Positions 10,437 to 23,320 of a stretch of 64,000 bases of DNA are shown in pieces. The DNA comes from Vicugna pacos (taxonomy: Eukaryota > Chordata > Mammalia > Artiodactyla > Camelidae). Where the stretch lies: the NCBI RefSeq assembly GCF_048564905.1, contig NC_132995.1, positions 60,628,639 to 60,692,638 on the forward strand, given 5' to 3'. The stretch's first letter is position 1, and every line of letters starts with the position of its first letter. Below the pieces are notes generated by a model, which was not told the origin of the DNA, did not search any database, and was given only the letters and a program-made list of their open reading frames with translations. The position numbers and the translations under genes are program-made.

Positions 10437-12002
10437 TGGGAAAAGAGAGATAAAACTAAATGATGAAATTAAGATGTGATATTTTAAAATACTTTAAGTC
10501 TGTGATTCAAAATAGCCTTTGAGGGTGGGTTTACTGGTTTTGTTCATTGTTTCACAGAGTAAAGTTTTTAATTTCAGAGATGTTACCCTTCAGACCATGT
10601 GAATTATCAATAAATCTTATTAAGTATCCTAAAATGCAGTGATTAATGACGAAGAAACTCTGCCTGGAGGAAATGGGAAGGGCACATGAGGCTGAGAGCA
10701 GTGCTTAGGGAAAAAGCCCAGGAAGCTCTACAAGGCGCAGGTGCAGGGCTGGGGTCAGGAGGGGCAGCCTGCGTCCAGGGAGGATTTGTTCAAGGGGGTT
10801 GTGGGAAGTGATGCTGCTGAAGAAAGAGGGGCCGGAGGGAGCAGGAGTGTCAAGGCAAGGTGAGGATTTGAGTTCATGTAGGGAGGTTGAGGAGGACAAG
10901 TTTCCCCAAGCTGAGTAAGACTGGTGAGACCGCTGCTAGTGTGGAGAGACAGGATCAGCGGAAGCCGTTAGAAGGAGGTCGGATGAATCACTGATGAGAC
11001 TGAGACAGAGTGCGCTGTCTGGAAGACGACGCGGTCACAGACACAGGAGAGACACGTTTAAGAAACAGTTCAACAAATCTTGTTGAGCAGGAGGGTCTCC
11101 AGGGGGTAGTGAGGTGGGAGCCACACAGCAATGTGCAGCAGGCCCCGTGGGCCGTGACCCCACCTGAGCCTGACCTGGACTGGATGAGCTACTTGAGCTC
11201 TTTGGTTAGCCCACTCTCTGAGAATATGAACTCACTTCACAGTAGAATTGTAAACATGGGTGATTAGGAGCAGTGCCTGGTGCCCCTGGAGGGGGGTGTA
11301 ATATAAGGTATGTGCACTGTGTCATCTCCCTGAAGAACCAGACATCCTGATTCTGTAGCCCTTCTGGACACTGAGCTTGCAGCAAGGCCCTCAGACCTCA
11401 GCTACACTACTTACAGGTGCCAGTACCCACCAGCCCACCCAGGACACATGTAGCCATGGGACGTATCCCTGTGTGGTGGGTGGACGGGCTGTAAAAACAC
11501 ACGGGGAAGGGAGTTGAAAAGGCTCCAGAAGTGGGAAGAGTTCTCATAACTTGGTCCATGTGCTATAGCCCCCAAGTCCCATTTCTAGTGGAATTTGCAG
11601 CCTTTGGGCCCTTCTTCTCTTGTTATTTCTTTATTCTAATTAGACATCAACAATTCCTCGTCCTCCCTTCCCTGGGTCCTGGCCAGAACCTTGTCTCTAG
11701 GCTACAGGGAAGGGTCGCTAATAACTGAGTCACGGTCATGACCTCACCTGCCATCCAGTACCCTCTGGACCCAAGTGGGTGATTTTTGATCTCAGCGACG
11801 TTGCTGCCAGGCACCTGCCATCTCAGCGTCCCCAGGCACAGCCTTCAAAATGACATCTCCGTCACGTCCATGATGTCTCCCTCTGTTGTCTGCCTGATTG
11901 GGTGGTCTCCCTGATAGGCAGGAACAGCAGAAATGGGTGTCGTGGGAGGGGCTGACAAAGGGAAAGTTGCATTGGTCCTACTGAACTGTCCTCTCCTTTC
12001 AG
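10437..12002 (+). other. Unclassified sequence between candidate gene end and next candidate exon
   Basis: No recognised gene or repeat. An open frame at 11,010-11,267 (85 codons) has no family resemblance and no convincing splice context. The stretch is copied in the right arm at about 42,572-44,140. Confidence 0.5.
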
Positions 12003-12230
12003 CTGACTCCTGGGAGGACCGTCCCCAAGGGCCTCTGAGTTTCCAAGGGTCAGAGATGCAAGCTTCACAAGCACACCTGCAGACAAGCTCCCAGGTGACC
12101 CATCACCTGCAGCTGCAGCGGGACCAGCAGTTTGACTGTGGTGACGGCAACGCCAGGCTCGGCCTTCCCTCCACCGTGTGGGGCTGCACAGCCAACACTG
12201 AGTTTGGAGACCAAGGGCTGCCCCTGCAAG
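12003..12230 (+). CDS. Candidate 228-bp phase-1 exon downstream of the Olduvai array
   Basis: The segment is bounded by a pyrimidine-rich TCTCCTTTCAG acceptor and a GTAAG donor. With the base left by 9,742 it reads ADSWEDRPQGPLSFQGSEMQ and stays open to LPLQ, leaving one base. Length 228 is divisible by three, so it could be used or skipped without shifting frame. I do not recognise the protein: it is Gln/Ser rich with no hydrophobic segment. It could be an alternative 3' exon of the NBPF-like gene or of a related myomegalin-type gene. The right copy (42,344-42,571) is also open, with about three substitutions. Confidence 0.45.
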
Positions 12231-14200
12231 GTAAGAAAGAAACGGGGAGTAGGAAGCTCTAGTCCATGAGCTGGTTGTGCCAGAGCTGGGGGTTGAGGAA
12301 ACAGTGGGGCCTCTGCCATGCTCCTTTCAGGTCCACTCGAAATCCCCAACGCTCTAACAGAGGGAAGTGAGCAAGAGCCGCAGATTTAGGGCCAGCTCTG
12401 CCCCAGGTCCTGGGTTTGCAAATTCCTGGTTCTTTAACAGAACCAGGTTATTTATCTTGTGAGGTAGTCCCTTCTCGTTTCCCTTATCTGACCACAGGGA
12501 AGTTAAATCTACCTTCCGTGGTTGTTGGGAGTGTTAAGAAACATAGTTCCCAGGGTCCGTGATTCAGTAAAACCTGCGTCAGCACACCTGTGACTGTGTG
12601 ATGTCTACCCGTGTATCTTGCTGGTGATGTAACACTTACACAATGATTGCACGTGCATTGTCTCAGCTGAAGTGCAGGAATTTTGATGGTCTCCACTTTC
12701 TCTAGACCCTGTCTTCCCTTGCTTTCACAGAATGGCACGTTTGCCAGAGTTCTCTTCTCCTCACCCATCCTCAAGCCAGTTTTCCCCAGTTACGTGCTCT
12801 CAGTGCGTTAGTAATGTTTAGTAGCAATGTGAAAACTGCCCACACACTTCAATGTCCTGTTGACTTTTCACATGGAGGTAATTTTTCTGTGTTTAGCCCT
12901 TTATTTAAAATAAAGAACCACCTTCATAGATAAGGTGAGCCACTCAATTTCTTCTATGATGCTCCTTTTAATTCGTCCTCTCCACTCATCTCCATGGCCA
13001 TGTTCTCCTTTTTCTTGTCATGATCCGACTCTTCTCTGATTTTCTTCAATGAGCTTTCATACCCTCACATGCATTTCATCTGGGATGTATTCATCCTTAC
13101 CCTGCACTGCTCTCAGTATCTTCACCTGGAGACTGTGGCCTCCTGATGCTCATCTGTCAGAAGATGGCCTCATCTGAGAAATGAGGAGAGTGGAGGTGAG
13201 AAAGGAAGGGTCACCACTGGCCACTGAGCAGAGATCCCATGGGAAGTGCTCAGCGGGTGTTAGGGATGCGTGGCCCTGACAAGTGCCATTAGCCCTTGTG
13301 GTATTTCATTGTCTTGCCTTCCCTCTAGTCTCTTTTTCTTGACCTTGGCTTCCCACACTCTCGGCCAGGACTCAGCCCCACCGGCTAGTCACTCTCTCTC
13401 CTGCACACTTACCCCAGAGGCCTGAGTCTGAATCCAGGCATCACGACAGATTTTGCTGCAAACGCTAGTTTTAATGCCCTTTATTCTCATAATCCCCCGG
13501 ATCTAATCGTTCATGTTACCACCAGAGCTTCCCTCGCTTATTCTTCTTATCTCTATTTTTCCTTTGTCAATTTCAACTCATCAGAGGCTGTTAGAATGAT
13601 CCATTCAATATCTCAACGCCATCATCCATTGCTTCCCTTGTACACACACACACTTGTGAGTGTTGTATTTTTATCACAGCTTCCATGTCTTATTTAGCTT
13701 GAGTGTGATAAACATTATCTATAGTGTATGTACAAATATATGGGAAGCATATACTGATACACATATGTAAACCTTTCCAGTTTCAGACTTCCCCAGTTCT
13801 TTCTTTCCTGAGGTTTTCTTTCAACATTGACTTTTCTTACGTTCTGCAGTCCCTTCTGTCCCAATAGTACAGCCTCTGACTGCCCTGATTGCCTTGCCTT
13901 GTCTTTTCTACCTAGGAACTTTTTGTTTTCGTCAATTCTATTTTTCTTAAAAAAAAGTTTTTTGGCAATGTGAACATGTTTGCCTCCTGGCAGTCTTACC
14001 AGCACTGCACAGTTTGGGGATGGTCAACAAAACAGAAGAATACCGAGGTGTCTCCACTGGCTTCACCTGGCAGGGACGTTCAGATGGCCTCTCTTGTTCC
14101 TGGGCACTTTCCTTACTTGATGTTCCTCTTGGCTGGAGGAGTAAGTCATTGTCAGATCATGAATAACAATGCATCCTGTTTTCTGTGGTTTTATCTTTAG
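12231..14200 (+). other. Unclassified sequence between candidate exons
   Basis: No gene or recognised repeat apart from a short CA run near 13,645. The right-arm counterpart is about 40,374-42,343. Confidence 0.5.
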
Positions 14201-14397
14201 AGCTGGGTTTGGATGCTTCCATCGGAATTAAGATCCCTCCCAAGGTGGAAGGTGAGGGCTCAGCTGCCAGCCAGCATGAGTGTCAAGTCTCTAGCAACAG
14301 TAATGCCTCCAGTGTCCTGAAACAGAAGGTTCTGCGAAGAAAACTGCTGCGCAGCAAGTGGAGAATAGCATGCAGGTTCCCTGGCCTTCAAGCGTAG
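14201..14397 (+). CDS. Candidate alternative terminal exon with basic C-terminus
   Basis: After a TTTATCTTTAG acceptor, the single base carried from 12,230 gives ELGLDASIGIKIPPKVEGEG and the frame runs 65 codons to TAG at 14,395-14,397. The tail contains the basic run KQKVLRRKLLRSKW, which could form an amphipathic or nucleic-acid-binding helix. AATAAA follows at 14,906. The in-phase join 9,742 to 12,003 to 14,201 makes an alternative longer isoform possible. Family not recognised. The right copy at 40,177-40,373 stays open with several substitutions. Confidence 0.42.
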
Positions 14398-14905
14398 GGG
14401 ACAGAGGTAATCACAGCTAGGCCCTTCCATGCACGTCTTCCCTGTTCCTCCTCATCTGAGATTACACCTGAAACTCCACTAGTTTGTCCTCTTTCTTTTT
14501 CATTCACTTAACAGTTGATCCTCCCTCTGTCTGCTCTTTCCTCTGTTTTCCATGGGAGTTGCCACCCTGTGAGGCCCTTCCATCCCCACTTCCTGTTTCT
14601 ACTGTGAACTCTGCTGTGTTCCTGCCACTGCTGCCCTGGTATTCCTTCTCACCTCTACTCCTAGCTACAGGGAAGCCTGTCCCCGAGGTCCCCCTCATCA
14701 GAAGAGCATCATTTAGCCCCCTCAACATGGAGTACTTTGCCTGAAATCACACACTGACTTGGTTTCATTGCCTTTCTTTCCCTGCCCTCCCTCCCTCCAC
14801 TCCACTGCCTCTTCCAGAATCATTGTCTTAATGTTTCACATGCACATGGGTTGGCTTCTGCATAACACACCTAGGACAACACTGAGTCCTTGATATCTCC
14901 ACGTG

Positions 14906-14911
14906 AATAAA
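14906..14911 (+). promoter_or_regulatory. Possible polyadenylation signal AATAAA (long 3' end)
   Basis: AATAAA about 510 bp after the stop at 14,397. The right arm keeps it at 39,662-39,667 on the minus strand. Confidence 0.3.
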
Positions 14912-15559
14912 AGGTGATATAACTGAGGAATGAGAACCCTGATTACAAAACTAAATAAGAACCTCGGGTATAGGCGGGAATGCTGCACTGGCCTGGAGTC
15001 GAGTTTCTCACCAGCCTCCGGTGGTCAGCTCTGTGGTAATGTCCATGGGGCTCCCAGGGCCTCATTGGAGCTGGTGGAGGACAACATATGGCACCCTAAA
15101 GTGACATTGGCCAAAATCTGAAGCATAGACCAAGTGATTACAGATCGCAAAAAGCATGACGTGCCGGGGTTTCAGGCCTCTCTTCCTTTTACTCACATGA
15201 CTCCTTCTACATGTTCAGAAAAGTCCAGAAAAAAATGACGTAAGTTGGAATCTTAGACAAAGGGACCTAGGAGAGCATCATAGTGAGTTAACTTGGGGCA
15301 GATTTATGAAGACTCAGATACACAGGATGTAAGAAGATCATTGCCTCAGGCAAGGCCACTTGAGAAGGCAAGTGATTTACTCTAGACTGTCCGAAGGAAG
15401 GTGAGAAAATGTTTATGGCCAGTGGGAAAGGAGTTCATGGTGGAAGTAATGAAGCGACAGAAAAAGAATGGTGTGAGGCAGTGCAGGTCTAGTGGGTAGC
15501 TCTAAATCCTGCCATCATGAATAACCTGGGTGAGCTTGGATCTATCTAACATGAATGGC

Positions 15560-15665
15560 TTGACCCAACCCCTTGATACTGTGATTCTGAAGTTCTGGGG
15601 TGAGGTTTCGGCATCAGTATTTTTCAAAGCTCTGCTGACATGCATGTAGGGATTGGAAGGACTGT
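15560..15665 (-). mobile_element. MER5A-like hAT fragment
   Basis: The stretch with ACTGTGATTCTGAAGTTCTG and TTTTCAAAGCTCTGC resembles the MER5A non-autonomous hAT transposon in antisense, judged from memory. The right-arm copy is at about 38,935-39,035. Confidence 0.45.
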
Positions 15666-17586
15666 GGATTTGGTAGGATATCAGGAAGCAGGATAAGAGT
15701 GTCCCAGGGATCCTTGCTCCAGACAGCAGTCTGTTTCTGAATGTGTATGAGAGATACTCAGCCCATCCCTCCCTGGGATATGTGAGAAAGGCATCACTTT
15801 GGTCCAGATGAAGAGGAATCAAAAGTCAGTTGGCTGCTGAGGAACCAGTCGGGGGATCTGGCTAAGACTCTGCAGCAGCTTTGAGCTGACGTATCCCCAA
15901 GTACAGGTGGGGTGAGGACAGGGGTCCCTAGTATCTGCACCACAGTCTGCACGTTCGTTTCAGGAGTTATTTCTTCTAACTCGTGGATCTCCCTTTTCCC
16001 TTCAGCACCAGCCTCGGGCTCCCCCTTCAGCCCCTCCTCTCAAGAGGATCCCAGCCTGCTCCTGACTCTTGTCACCATGTGGTCATCCCTCCTGGCTCAG
16101 CCATCAGCAGAACCCAACGAAGACCCACATTTGATCCCTCTGTCTCTCTCTCTCTGTCCCTCCTATCTCTCCTATGTCTCTCTTTCACAGCTACGCATTA
16201 TTTTCGGTACTCTGAAAAGATTTTGCCAATTTGGAAGAAACCACATCATCAAATTTACATTTCCCACTAGATGTAAAATATCTACAGCAGAAAATCTGGT
16301 TAAAGTCCAAACTGAACACTGCAGGGATCCTTTTCTGAGAATCAGCATCACAACCACCAGCCACAATCCAGGATTTTTACTCCAAAACAGTGATTTGATG
16401 GGAGAAATCCCAGGCATCAGTCCCCCAATGTGACCCAGTGCTAAGGAGACCAGTGCTTAGATGGATACACAGCTGTGAGAGACCTTAACACTTGCTCCTC
16501 TGAATTGCCATCCTGTTCACACTGGCATCTGGAGCAGCTGGAAGAAGGCAACATGTCAGCCTGGACATTCTTTGCCACCAGATGAGCTGTGCTCAGTGCA
16601 GGTGGCATTAACCATGCAGTGTCCGTGCTGAAAAGGTTTCGCTTGAGTTTCGTCATGAGGTAGTTATCAGACAACTGCAGAATCTAGACCATTGAACAGG
16701 ACAACCGGCCTGTCTTTTTCAAACAGGCAATGCCTCCACAAATTAGATGACAGAAAGGAGAAGAGATGTTTTGGGTTCCAAAGAACTAAAGAGATTGTGC
16801 TACTATATTTCTTTAGTCCTTTTGAACCCAAACCCTCTCCTCACCTTTCTGTGGCTGTCTTTAATGGTGGTGACGTTGACTTGTGTGCAGAGGGCAGGTC
16901 AGTTGTCTGGCTCAAAGGTCTACATTCTGCAGTTGTCTGACCCCTTCCTCATCATGAAACTCAGGCCAACCCTTCTGCCAATGATGCCACTTACTGAACG
17001 CTGTGTGCTTCCTGGCAGAGCCCCTCAGGGGACTAAGCATGTCCACTTTGCCTGCCACCACTCTTGTCCTCTTAGCATTGAACACTTCGTCATGGAGGCA
17101 GGAGCCAGTGAGATCCGTTCATTGGAACACACGGTTCTCTGTCTAGAATCAGTGATTTGATGAGTACTTCTCTGAGAGTGATAAATATCTTATTCTATGA
17201 TTGTCATTCTGTAAACTGTTACCATCGCTGATCGATCCCCGATGTGTGTCAATTACCATATTTGTGTTTGTACAGCGGAAATTTTCCAACTCACTCACTC
17301 TGTTCATTTGTACTGCTGGCGTTGTGCTGTGGAAAAGAGAATCCCTACCTCTTCCATTTAATTAAAAGTTCTTTGGAGTTTTACTGTGACGGTGTGTATT
17401 TTTTAAATTCAGTGTTATAATCTATTATTATCCTGACTGATGTAGTAGTTATCGATATAAATTAATAGAAACATTCGTGTTTCTCCTCTTCATTTTTATA
17501 TCTTAAACTCTCCCACATCTTTGAAGCTATTTTTACCATTTCTGGTAGTTTGCAATTAATGTGGTTGTTTTCTCTCTGTTATTTGT

Positions 17587-17608
17587 GTGTGCGTGTGTGT
17601 GTGTGTGT
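17587..17608 (+). repeat. TG dinucleotide repeat
   Basis: A short TG/GTGTGC run. The corresponding CA run in the right arm is at about 36,903-36,928 and differs in length and flanks. Confidence 0.85.
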
Positions 17609-20600
17609 TTTGGTATGTAGGAAGGACTGGATACCTAGTGTTTAACACTGCACAAAATTATTTGTCATCTTAGTCCCTTAGTACGTTGTCACATAAGTGT
17701 AATTTGAAGCATAAATTTTGAATGATATCTCTCAACTTCAACTTTTTACCACTGTCACCATCAAGGACATTATTCTAGTTTTCTCTTTCCTTCTGTCTTT
17801 ACCTGCCACTTCTGATAGTATCCTAGTAGTATTTCATCCTAGTCAAATGTATACCCTTTACGTACTATTTTTCCCACCTTGTCCCCGCCCCCTCCCCATT
17901 TGGTTTTAACTTCAGAAAAAAGGAGGGTATGTGCAAGAGCTGGAGGGGGCGCCTTGGGGCCCTTTAGGGAACCCAAGCTGCACAGGAGGGCTGCCCCACC
18001 CCAGGAGTGTCAGCAGCCTCCTCGCAGAGGTCCCAGGGCCCAACCAGGCTGCCCTGAAAGCAGGGCCCATGACACACTGGCTTAAATCTATATTACATAT
18101 ATTCAATGGTGACCAGGTCTTCAAACCTCAGGGTGTCCTTGGTGACTTCTTGACGTGTAAAGTTCATCCTTCAAGACTCCTAATGGTGGAAATGAGGACT
18201 CCTCAACTTTGGCATATTTAGTTTTCATTTTCTCTTGCTTTGATACATGGACAGCTTGGCTGAATGTGAAGGACATGCCCAGAATGACTTCTATTGAGAT
18301 TTAAAGAAACATTTCCCTCCTTGGTATGTTTTGTTGAGACATGGAATATAATTTGATTTTCTCTTTCACTGGGGTAAAGGGAGTTTGAGAGCTTCACAGA
18401 AATTTTTTTCTTTAAAAAAATTCTTTCAGCTCTAATACAATGGGACTTAGAATTAAACATTCCAGTCCTATTTCTCCCAGATATCTATGACTTTCTCTCT
18501 GACCCTTTCTCATTATCTTTTATCCATTCCCTTTCTGTTCAATGCTTTCATTTTTCAATTCAATGTGTCCTGTGATTGTAGACAAATAAGTTCCTTTATA
18601 CGTTTTCATTTAGACTATTTTCCAGGGAATGTTCTTTTTCTTCAGTGTTCTCCTAGTTAGTACCAATTCTCATTTGCTCTTTGTGTCTAATTTTGTGCTC
18701 TGAGTTCCTTTCCTTGTGTATGTGAGCCAGAGTGTTTGTGTGTGTGTGTGTGTTTCTGTATCTGTATTTAAAAAGGTTCTGTTTAGAATATTTAAGATAT
18801 AGATTCTATTTTATATGTTTCCTATGTTTTTGATTGATTCTGAGGAAAATCTTTTCCTCAGCTGAAATCTCTAACTCTATTTTTGTTTTTCTCTTATGTC
18901 ACCTTAGAATAAATAAATGTCTGTTGTATGATTTTCCTTTCCAGCAGAGTAGGATTTATCTCTGTGAGACATAGCAGATCTAGGTGGGAAGTGCTGAATC
19001 TTTAAGGAGCTTGGTCAATTTCTTTTGCCTAGATCTTTGTCTTGTGCAATTACTGTAGCAGATGTAAGGTTTTGGGGAAAGGCATGGTGCGTCTCCTGGT
19101 TCTGAGATTCTATTTCCTTCCAGTAGGACCTTTAACTTCTCCCGGTTGCTTCATTCTTTCTTTTCACCACAAACATCCAAAGGACACTACCTTCATCTAG
19201 GTCTCACCGTGGCCCCGACAATTGTGCCTCCCGAAGATTGTCATCCTCTGGTCGTCTGCACTGCCGAACCCCTTCCTGGCCATTCCCCAGTCATCAGAGC
19301 TGTAGTCCACCAGGTCTCAGGCACGCTCTGAGTTTGTCCACATGCTCTTTTGTAGGGAATTTTACCTGGATTCCCTCCTGAGGATTCCCTCCCTGCTGTC
19401 CTCTCCTCTTTGTGTGCAGTCTTGTCTGATCCCTCTACTGTTGTGTGGCTCCCAGACCTGGCTAAATAGAAAGTGCCTGGAATCCACATTGTTCTGTGGC
19501 CCCTGGTTGTTCAGGTCAGAGGTTCTCTGTGATGTCATTGCCTCTCTAGCTTAATCCCTAGCCCTCTGAAATAGGTGTTGAGAGATTCAGCTGCCGTCAT
19601 CCAGGTGGACCTGTAATCTCTCGTTAGTCATTTTCAAATGCAGAATTTCAATAGGACTCCAGAATGGACAGAATTATATAACAGAACATCCCCATCCTTG
19701 TAAGTCATCTTCCACAATTATCAGCTTATAGCTGAACTTGTTTTACTACAGTCCCACCCACTTACCTTTTCCTGTAGTATTTAAGTAAATGCCAGACAAT
19801 TTACTTCATCCGGAATTGTATCACTATGTTCCCCTCAGTGAGGACTCTTACTGAGTGGTGTATCATAGTATTACTGTTGTTGGTAAATGGACTTAAAATT
19901 TTTAATATCATAAAATAGGCAGTGTTCAAGCCTCCCATGGTTGTTTTTAGGTTAGTTTCTTTTATTGGGTTCCATGAAAAATCCACAAACTGTAATCAGT
20001 AGGATATGTGTTAAGTCCCTGTGTATATGTTTCTCCTCAGTTCCTTCCTTTCCCCTCCATCCTTTCTTCTTTCCTTCTCTCTCTCTTGCTGCTCCTGCTC
20101 TCATTATATTGCTTGGTCTTTCGCTCTCCTATGTTAGTTATTCATTTACTGATGATACAGCCTTGTTTTTCTCTAGTACCCCTCAGCCTGAATTTGGTTC
20201 CTGGGTGTACATCAACACAATCTCCTGTCCTCCATATTTCCTCCTTTTTGGTGGTGGAATTCAGAGCAGTGTTATCCTAATAGAGAGAAGATACAAGCCA
20301 CATATGTAATTAAAATTTTTCTAGTAGCTACACTGAAAACTAATAAGTACAGCGTAATTCAGAAATAATCTTATACATAAGACACTTCAGTGTGTATTGC
20401 AACGTATTAAAGGAACTGTAATTCTGAAGTATTAAAGTTGCATTCAATAGAAAAATCTTTTATACCTTTGGTTTTTAAATTTACATTTAAATGAATTATA
20501 ACTAAGTACAGTTAAAATCCAGTTCCTCAGTCCTGCCAGCCACATTCTATATATGCAGTAGCCACATGTGTCTAGTGGCCACAGTTTTGGACCTGGCAGA

Positions 20601-21684
20601 TGTAGAAGTTTATCAGTTTCATGTTTCACCTGTTGGCAAGACCACCTCAAAAGTGGTGTGTTCTCTCTGATCAGGAGGCACATCAAGTCCTGTGTGTTTC
20701 TTCTACGAATATTAGCAGCCCTTTGATTTCAAGGCCTAGATCCATTAACTGATTGTGTGGAGCAAAATGGTGCCATTCCATCATCGTGAATTATTTACCT
20801 GGACACTTGTATAAAGAGAAATTTCCCCTACGTAGTAAATATTGTACACTTAGTGGTACAGCCTGCAGTTTAATGAGCTAATCCCTCAGCATTCTCTGTC
20901 ATCACCAATTAGTTTCTTTGCCTTTTCTTTCTTTTTTTCCTGTGCTCATATGAAATCAAGGTTTCAATCACACTGAAGTATTTCAATGCATTGCTACAGA
21001 GTCCTTCCTGATACTCCAATTGTCCTCTCTTTCAGCAGTGAAAGTGAATTTCAGCTGACCCCTTTCTCCCTTTGGTAAGATCCTAATAGGCTTTAAGACC
21101 TTTCCTGATATTAGTAGGACAAGGTGTTTCTTTTGCATCTTTAATATTTACTGCTCCTGACCTGGACTCAGTCCTTTCTTTAAGACTCTCCGATTTCTTT
21201 ATGTCCAACACAGTATTCACAGAGCAAACTGAATATCCTTGACATACTCATTGGATTTGGTTTATTTAGGCCTTTCCAGTGAACAGAGCTAGGAAATACA
21301 TATTCATAGTGTGTGTATTCATGTATTCACCTACAGTCACATACATTACAATTCAAATTCAGAACTACAGGCTTTATATTGAACCTTCTTTGTCTGAAAC
21401 CAAGCAATTTAGTTTTAAGGACTCTTTGAATAGTAGAAATAGAATATCCTAGAGAGTCTCATGGCATTTCCCCATATTATATGGACAAAAGATTAAAGAT
21501 ATAGCAAAAATTCTGCTAACACCACAATTGAGGAAAGCAGTTTCTGGTTTGGTTCCTGCCATCGGGACACAAATTATTGTGTTTTAGTGTCTTGGCATAG
21601 TTCTTATCCATATTGTAGTTCCACAAAAGGGGTGCACCAGCTCATTTTCAAAGGCTGGAGGTGACATTTACCAATTTAATTCAC

Positions 21685-21915
21685 TGGGGGTGGGAAGGGA
21701 TAAATTGGGAGTTTCAGATTGCAAATATTAAGTTCTACATATAAAATAAACAAGTTACAGGGAACTATATTCAATATCTTGTAGTAACCTATAATGAAAA
21801 AGAATATGAAAACGAATATACCTATGTATATGTATGACTGAAACATTAGGCTGTACACCAGAAATTGACACAACATTGTAAACTGACTCTATGTCAATTA
21901 AAAACACAAAAAAAC
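21685..21915 (+). mobile_element. L1 3' UTR insertion, present only in the left arm
   Basis: The fragment ends in AACATTGTAAACTGACT and an A-rich tail. The matching place in the right arm (near 32,655) is an uninterrupted empty site: the left flanks CAATTTAATTCACT and ATTTACTTTTGTAATGATAA join directly there. The repeated TTCACT/TTTACT flanks are compatible with a worn target-site duplication. The insertion therefore followed separation of the arms. Confidence 0.85.
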
Positions 21916-22936
21916 TTCGATTTACTTTTGTAATGATAAAACAAAGAAATGTGGTTTCCAACTCAAATCTAACCAAACGAGGTATATTCGAGTATGGTCT
22001 AGCCGTCACTATAAGATCTGCAAGTATCTCAAATGCCTGGGGGGAGATGGATGAGGAAACCCTGATCTCTACAGACGCTGAAACCCATGGTCTATTCTCT
22101 TTCTGGCTGGGCTTTGGATGAAACGACAAGGTTTCAGCAGTGGATTTTCAAATTTTAGCCTAACAACAGCTTTGTATGCAATGAGGACACAGGACTAAGA
22201 AATTCTGAATAAAATCGGAAGAAGCTAGAATAGAATCAACTAAAATGCGGAATAAAATAGGGCATTTGAATGAAACCCAGGACTTCCAATTCAGGTCTGC
22301 AACCATCAAGCCGAAAACTGAGACACAGGCTTCTTCCTGGCTGATCAGGGACATCACAGCCGCTCACACAGACCATTTACTCACAGGGACGGACAATCGG
22401 GCGGTTACAGGACGTGCGGTGTGAAGCCCCTTGCGGTGTAAGGCAAAGGGGGCGCAGCCTCTGCCCTTTACCCTCCCCCCCGAGACCCAGGGTGACCCGA
22501 CGAGGGGGTGGCACTGGCGCTGTCTCTGCGCCTTGGGCGGCCGGGCCGGGGCCGCCGATTTCCGGCGACGGGCACAGTCGCCCTGGTCAAGCGGGGACGC
22601 CCCGGGCTGGGTGCCCCCCACCTGCTCGCTGCCTGAACCCCGCAGCCCAGAGAAGCCCGATTCCGGGACTCCGACTCCTGAGGAAGAGCCGGCAAAACGT
22701 GGGGGACGCGGCTTTGAGGCGGCGGCGGGAGCCAGAGGGACTGAGGTTCGGGGAGCTCGTAGGCCGCGCAGCTTCCTTCCGGGGACCCAGACCGTCGGTC
22801 CGAGAGCAGCAGAAAGCGGGAGGCGGGAGCGGGGGAGCACGTCCACTCAGCGCGCATCTGAGGCGCCAGTTCGCTTTCCGGCAGCCGCGGAACTGGGGCT
22901 GAGGGATAAAAGACAGTTGGGCGCGGACTAAAGGGA

Positions 22937-23007
22937 AGGTTCCACCGAGACTCGACCTCGGATGTCTGAATTCAGAGTCCAGAGTGCTACCAAGACGCTC
23001 TGGAACC
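22937..23007 (-). pseudogene. tRNA-Gln(CUG) decayed copy
   Basis: On the minus strand it reads GGTTCCA at the 5' end and TGGAACC at the 3' end, so the acceptor stem is perfect, and the anticodon loop CTCTGAA keeps anticodon CUG. The D-arm is altered (GAGCGTCTTGG in place of TGGTGTAATGG), the intragenic A box is poor and no T4 terminator follows directly. It is probably transcriptionally dead. It is the palindromic partner of the good copy at 31,606. Confidence 0.75.
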
Positions 23008-23019
23008 GCAGGACGGCCA

Positions 23020-23320
23020 GACGCCCCCCGCGGAGCCAGGCGGCGCGCAGCCCCGCGCGCCAAGGACCCGCCTCCTGCCGGGCGCTCGCTCACGCCGCCC
23101 CGAGCCCGCTTCCTCCGCGACGCCAGGGGGCGCCTCCCTCGCCTTCTCTCGGCGCGTCTCTGCGGGCTTGTACGTCGTGGAGGAGACGAAGTCCTCTCGG
23201 GGATGAGCCACAGGCACGGCGTTTAGACCTGCCCCAAGTCCAGCTGCTCTGCCGGCATTGCTAGAGTTTTCTGCCCTGAGGTAAAAATTCTCGCCAGGAG
23301 AAACACAGTAAACAAAAGGC
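23020..23320 (+). other. GC-rich ~300-bp block missing from the right arm
   Basis: In the right arm the sequence after the tRNA 5' flank passes straight to the block equivalent to 23,325 onward. This is either an insertion on the left or a deletion on the right. Confidence 0.6.

Larger units (their letters stand above)
14398..21680 (+). other. Left-arm non-coding stretch
   Basis: Contains a MER5-like fragment (15,560-15,665), a CT-rich run near 16,140, TG repeats near 17,590 and 18,743, and otherwise sequence I cannot classify. Open frames such as 16,747-17,160 (137 codons) have no family resemblance. The arm identity falls through this stretch. Confidence 0.5.

Noticed and set aside
11010-11267. 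85-codon open frame as a possible small gene
   Set aside because: No homology recalled, no convincing splice sites or start context, and divergent right-arm ends.
12003-12230. Idea that the 228-bp candidate exon is a fused Olduvai doublet because 52 + 176 = 228
   Set aside because: Its protein shows no Olduvai signature. The equal length looks like coincidence.
16747-17160. 137-codon open frame kept in both arms (right copy 37,402-37,815)
   Set aside because: The arms are so similar that shared openness is no evidence of selection. There is no splice context, family or codon signal.
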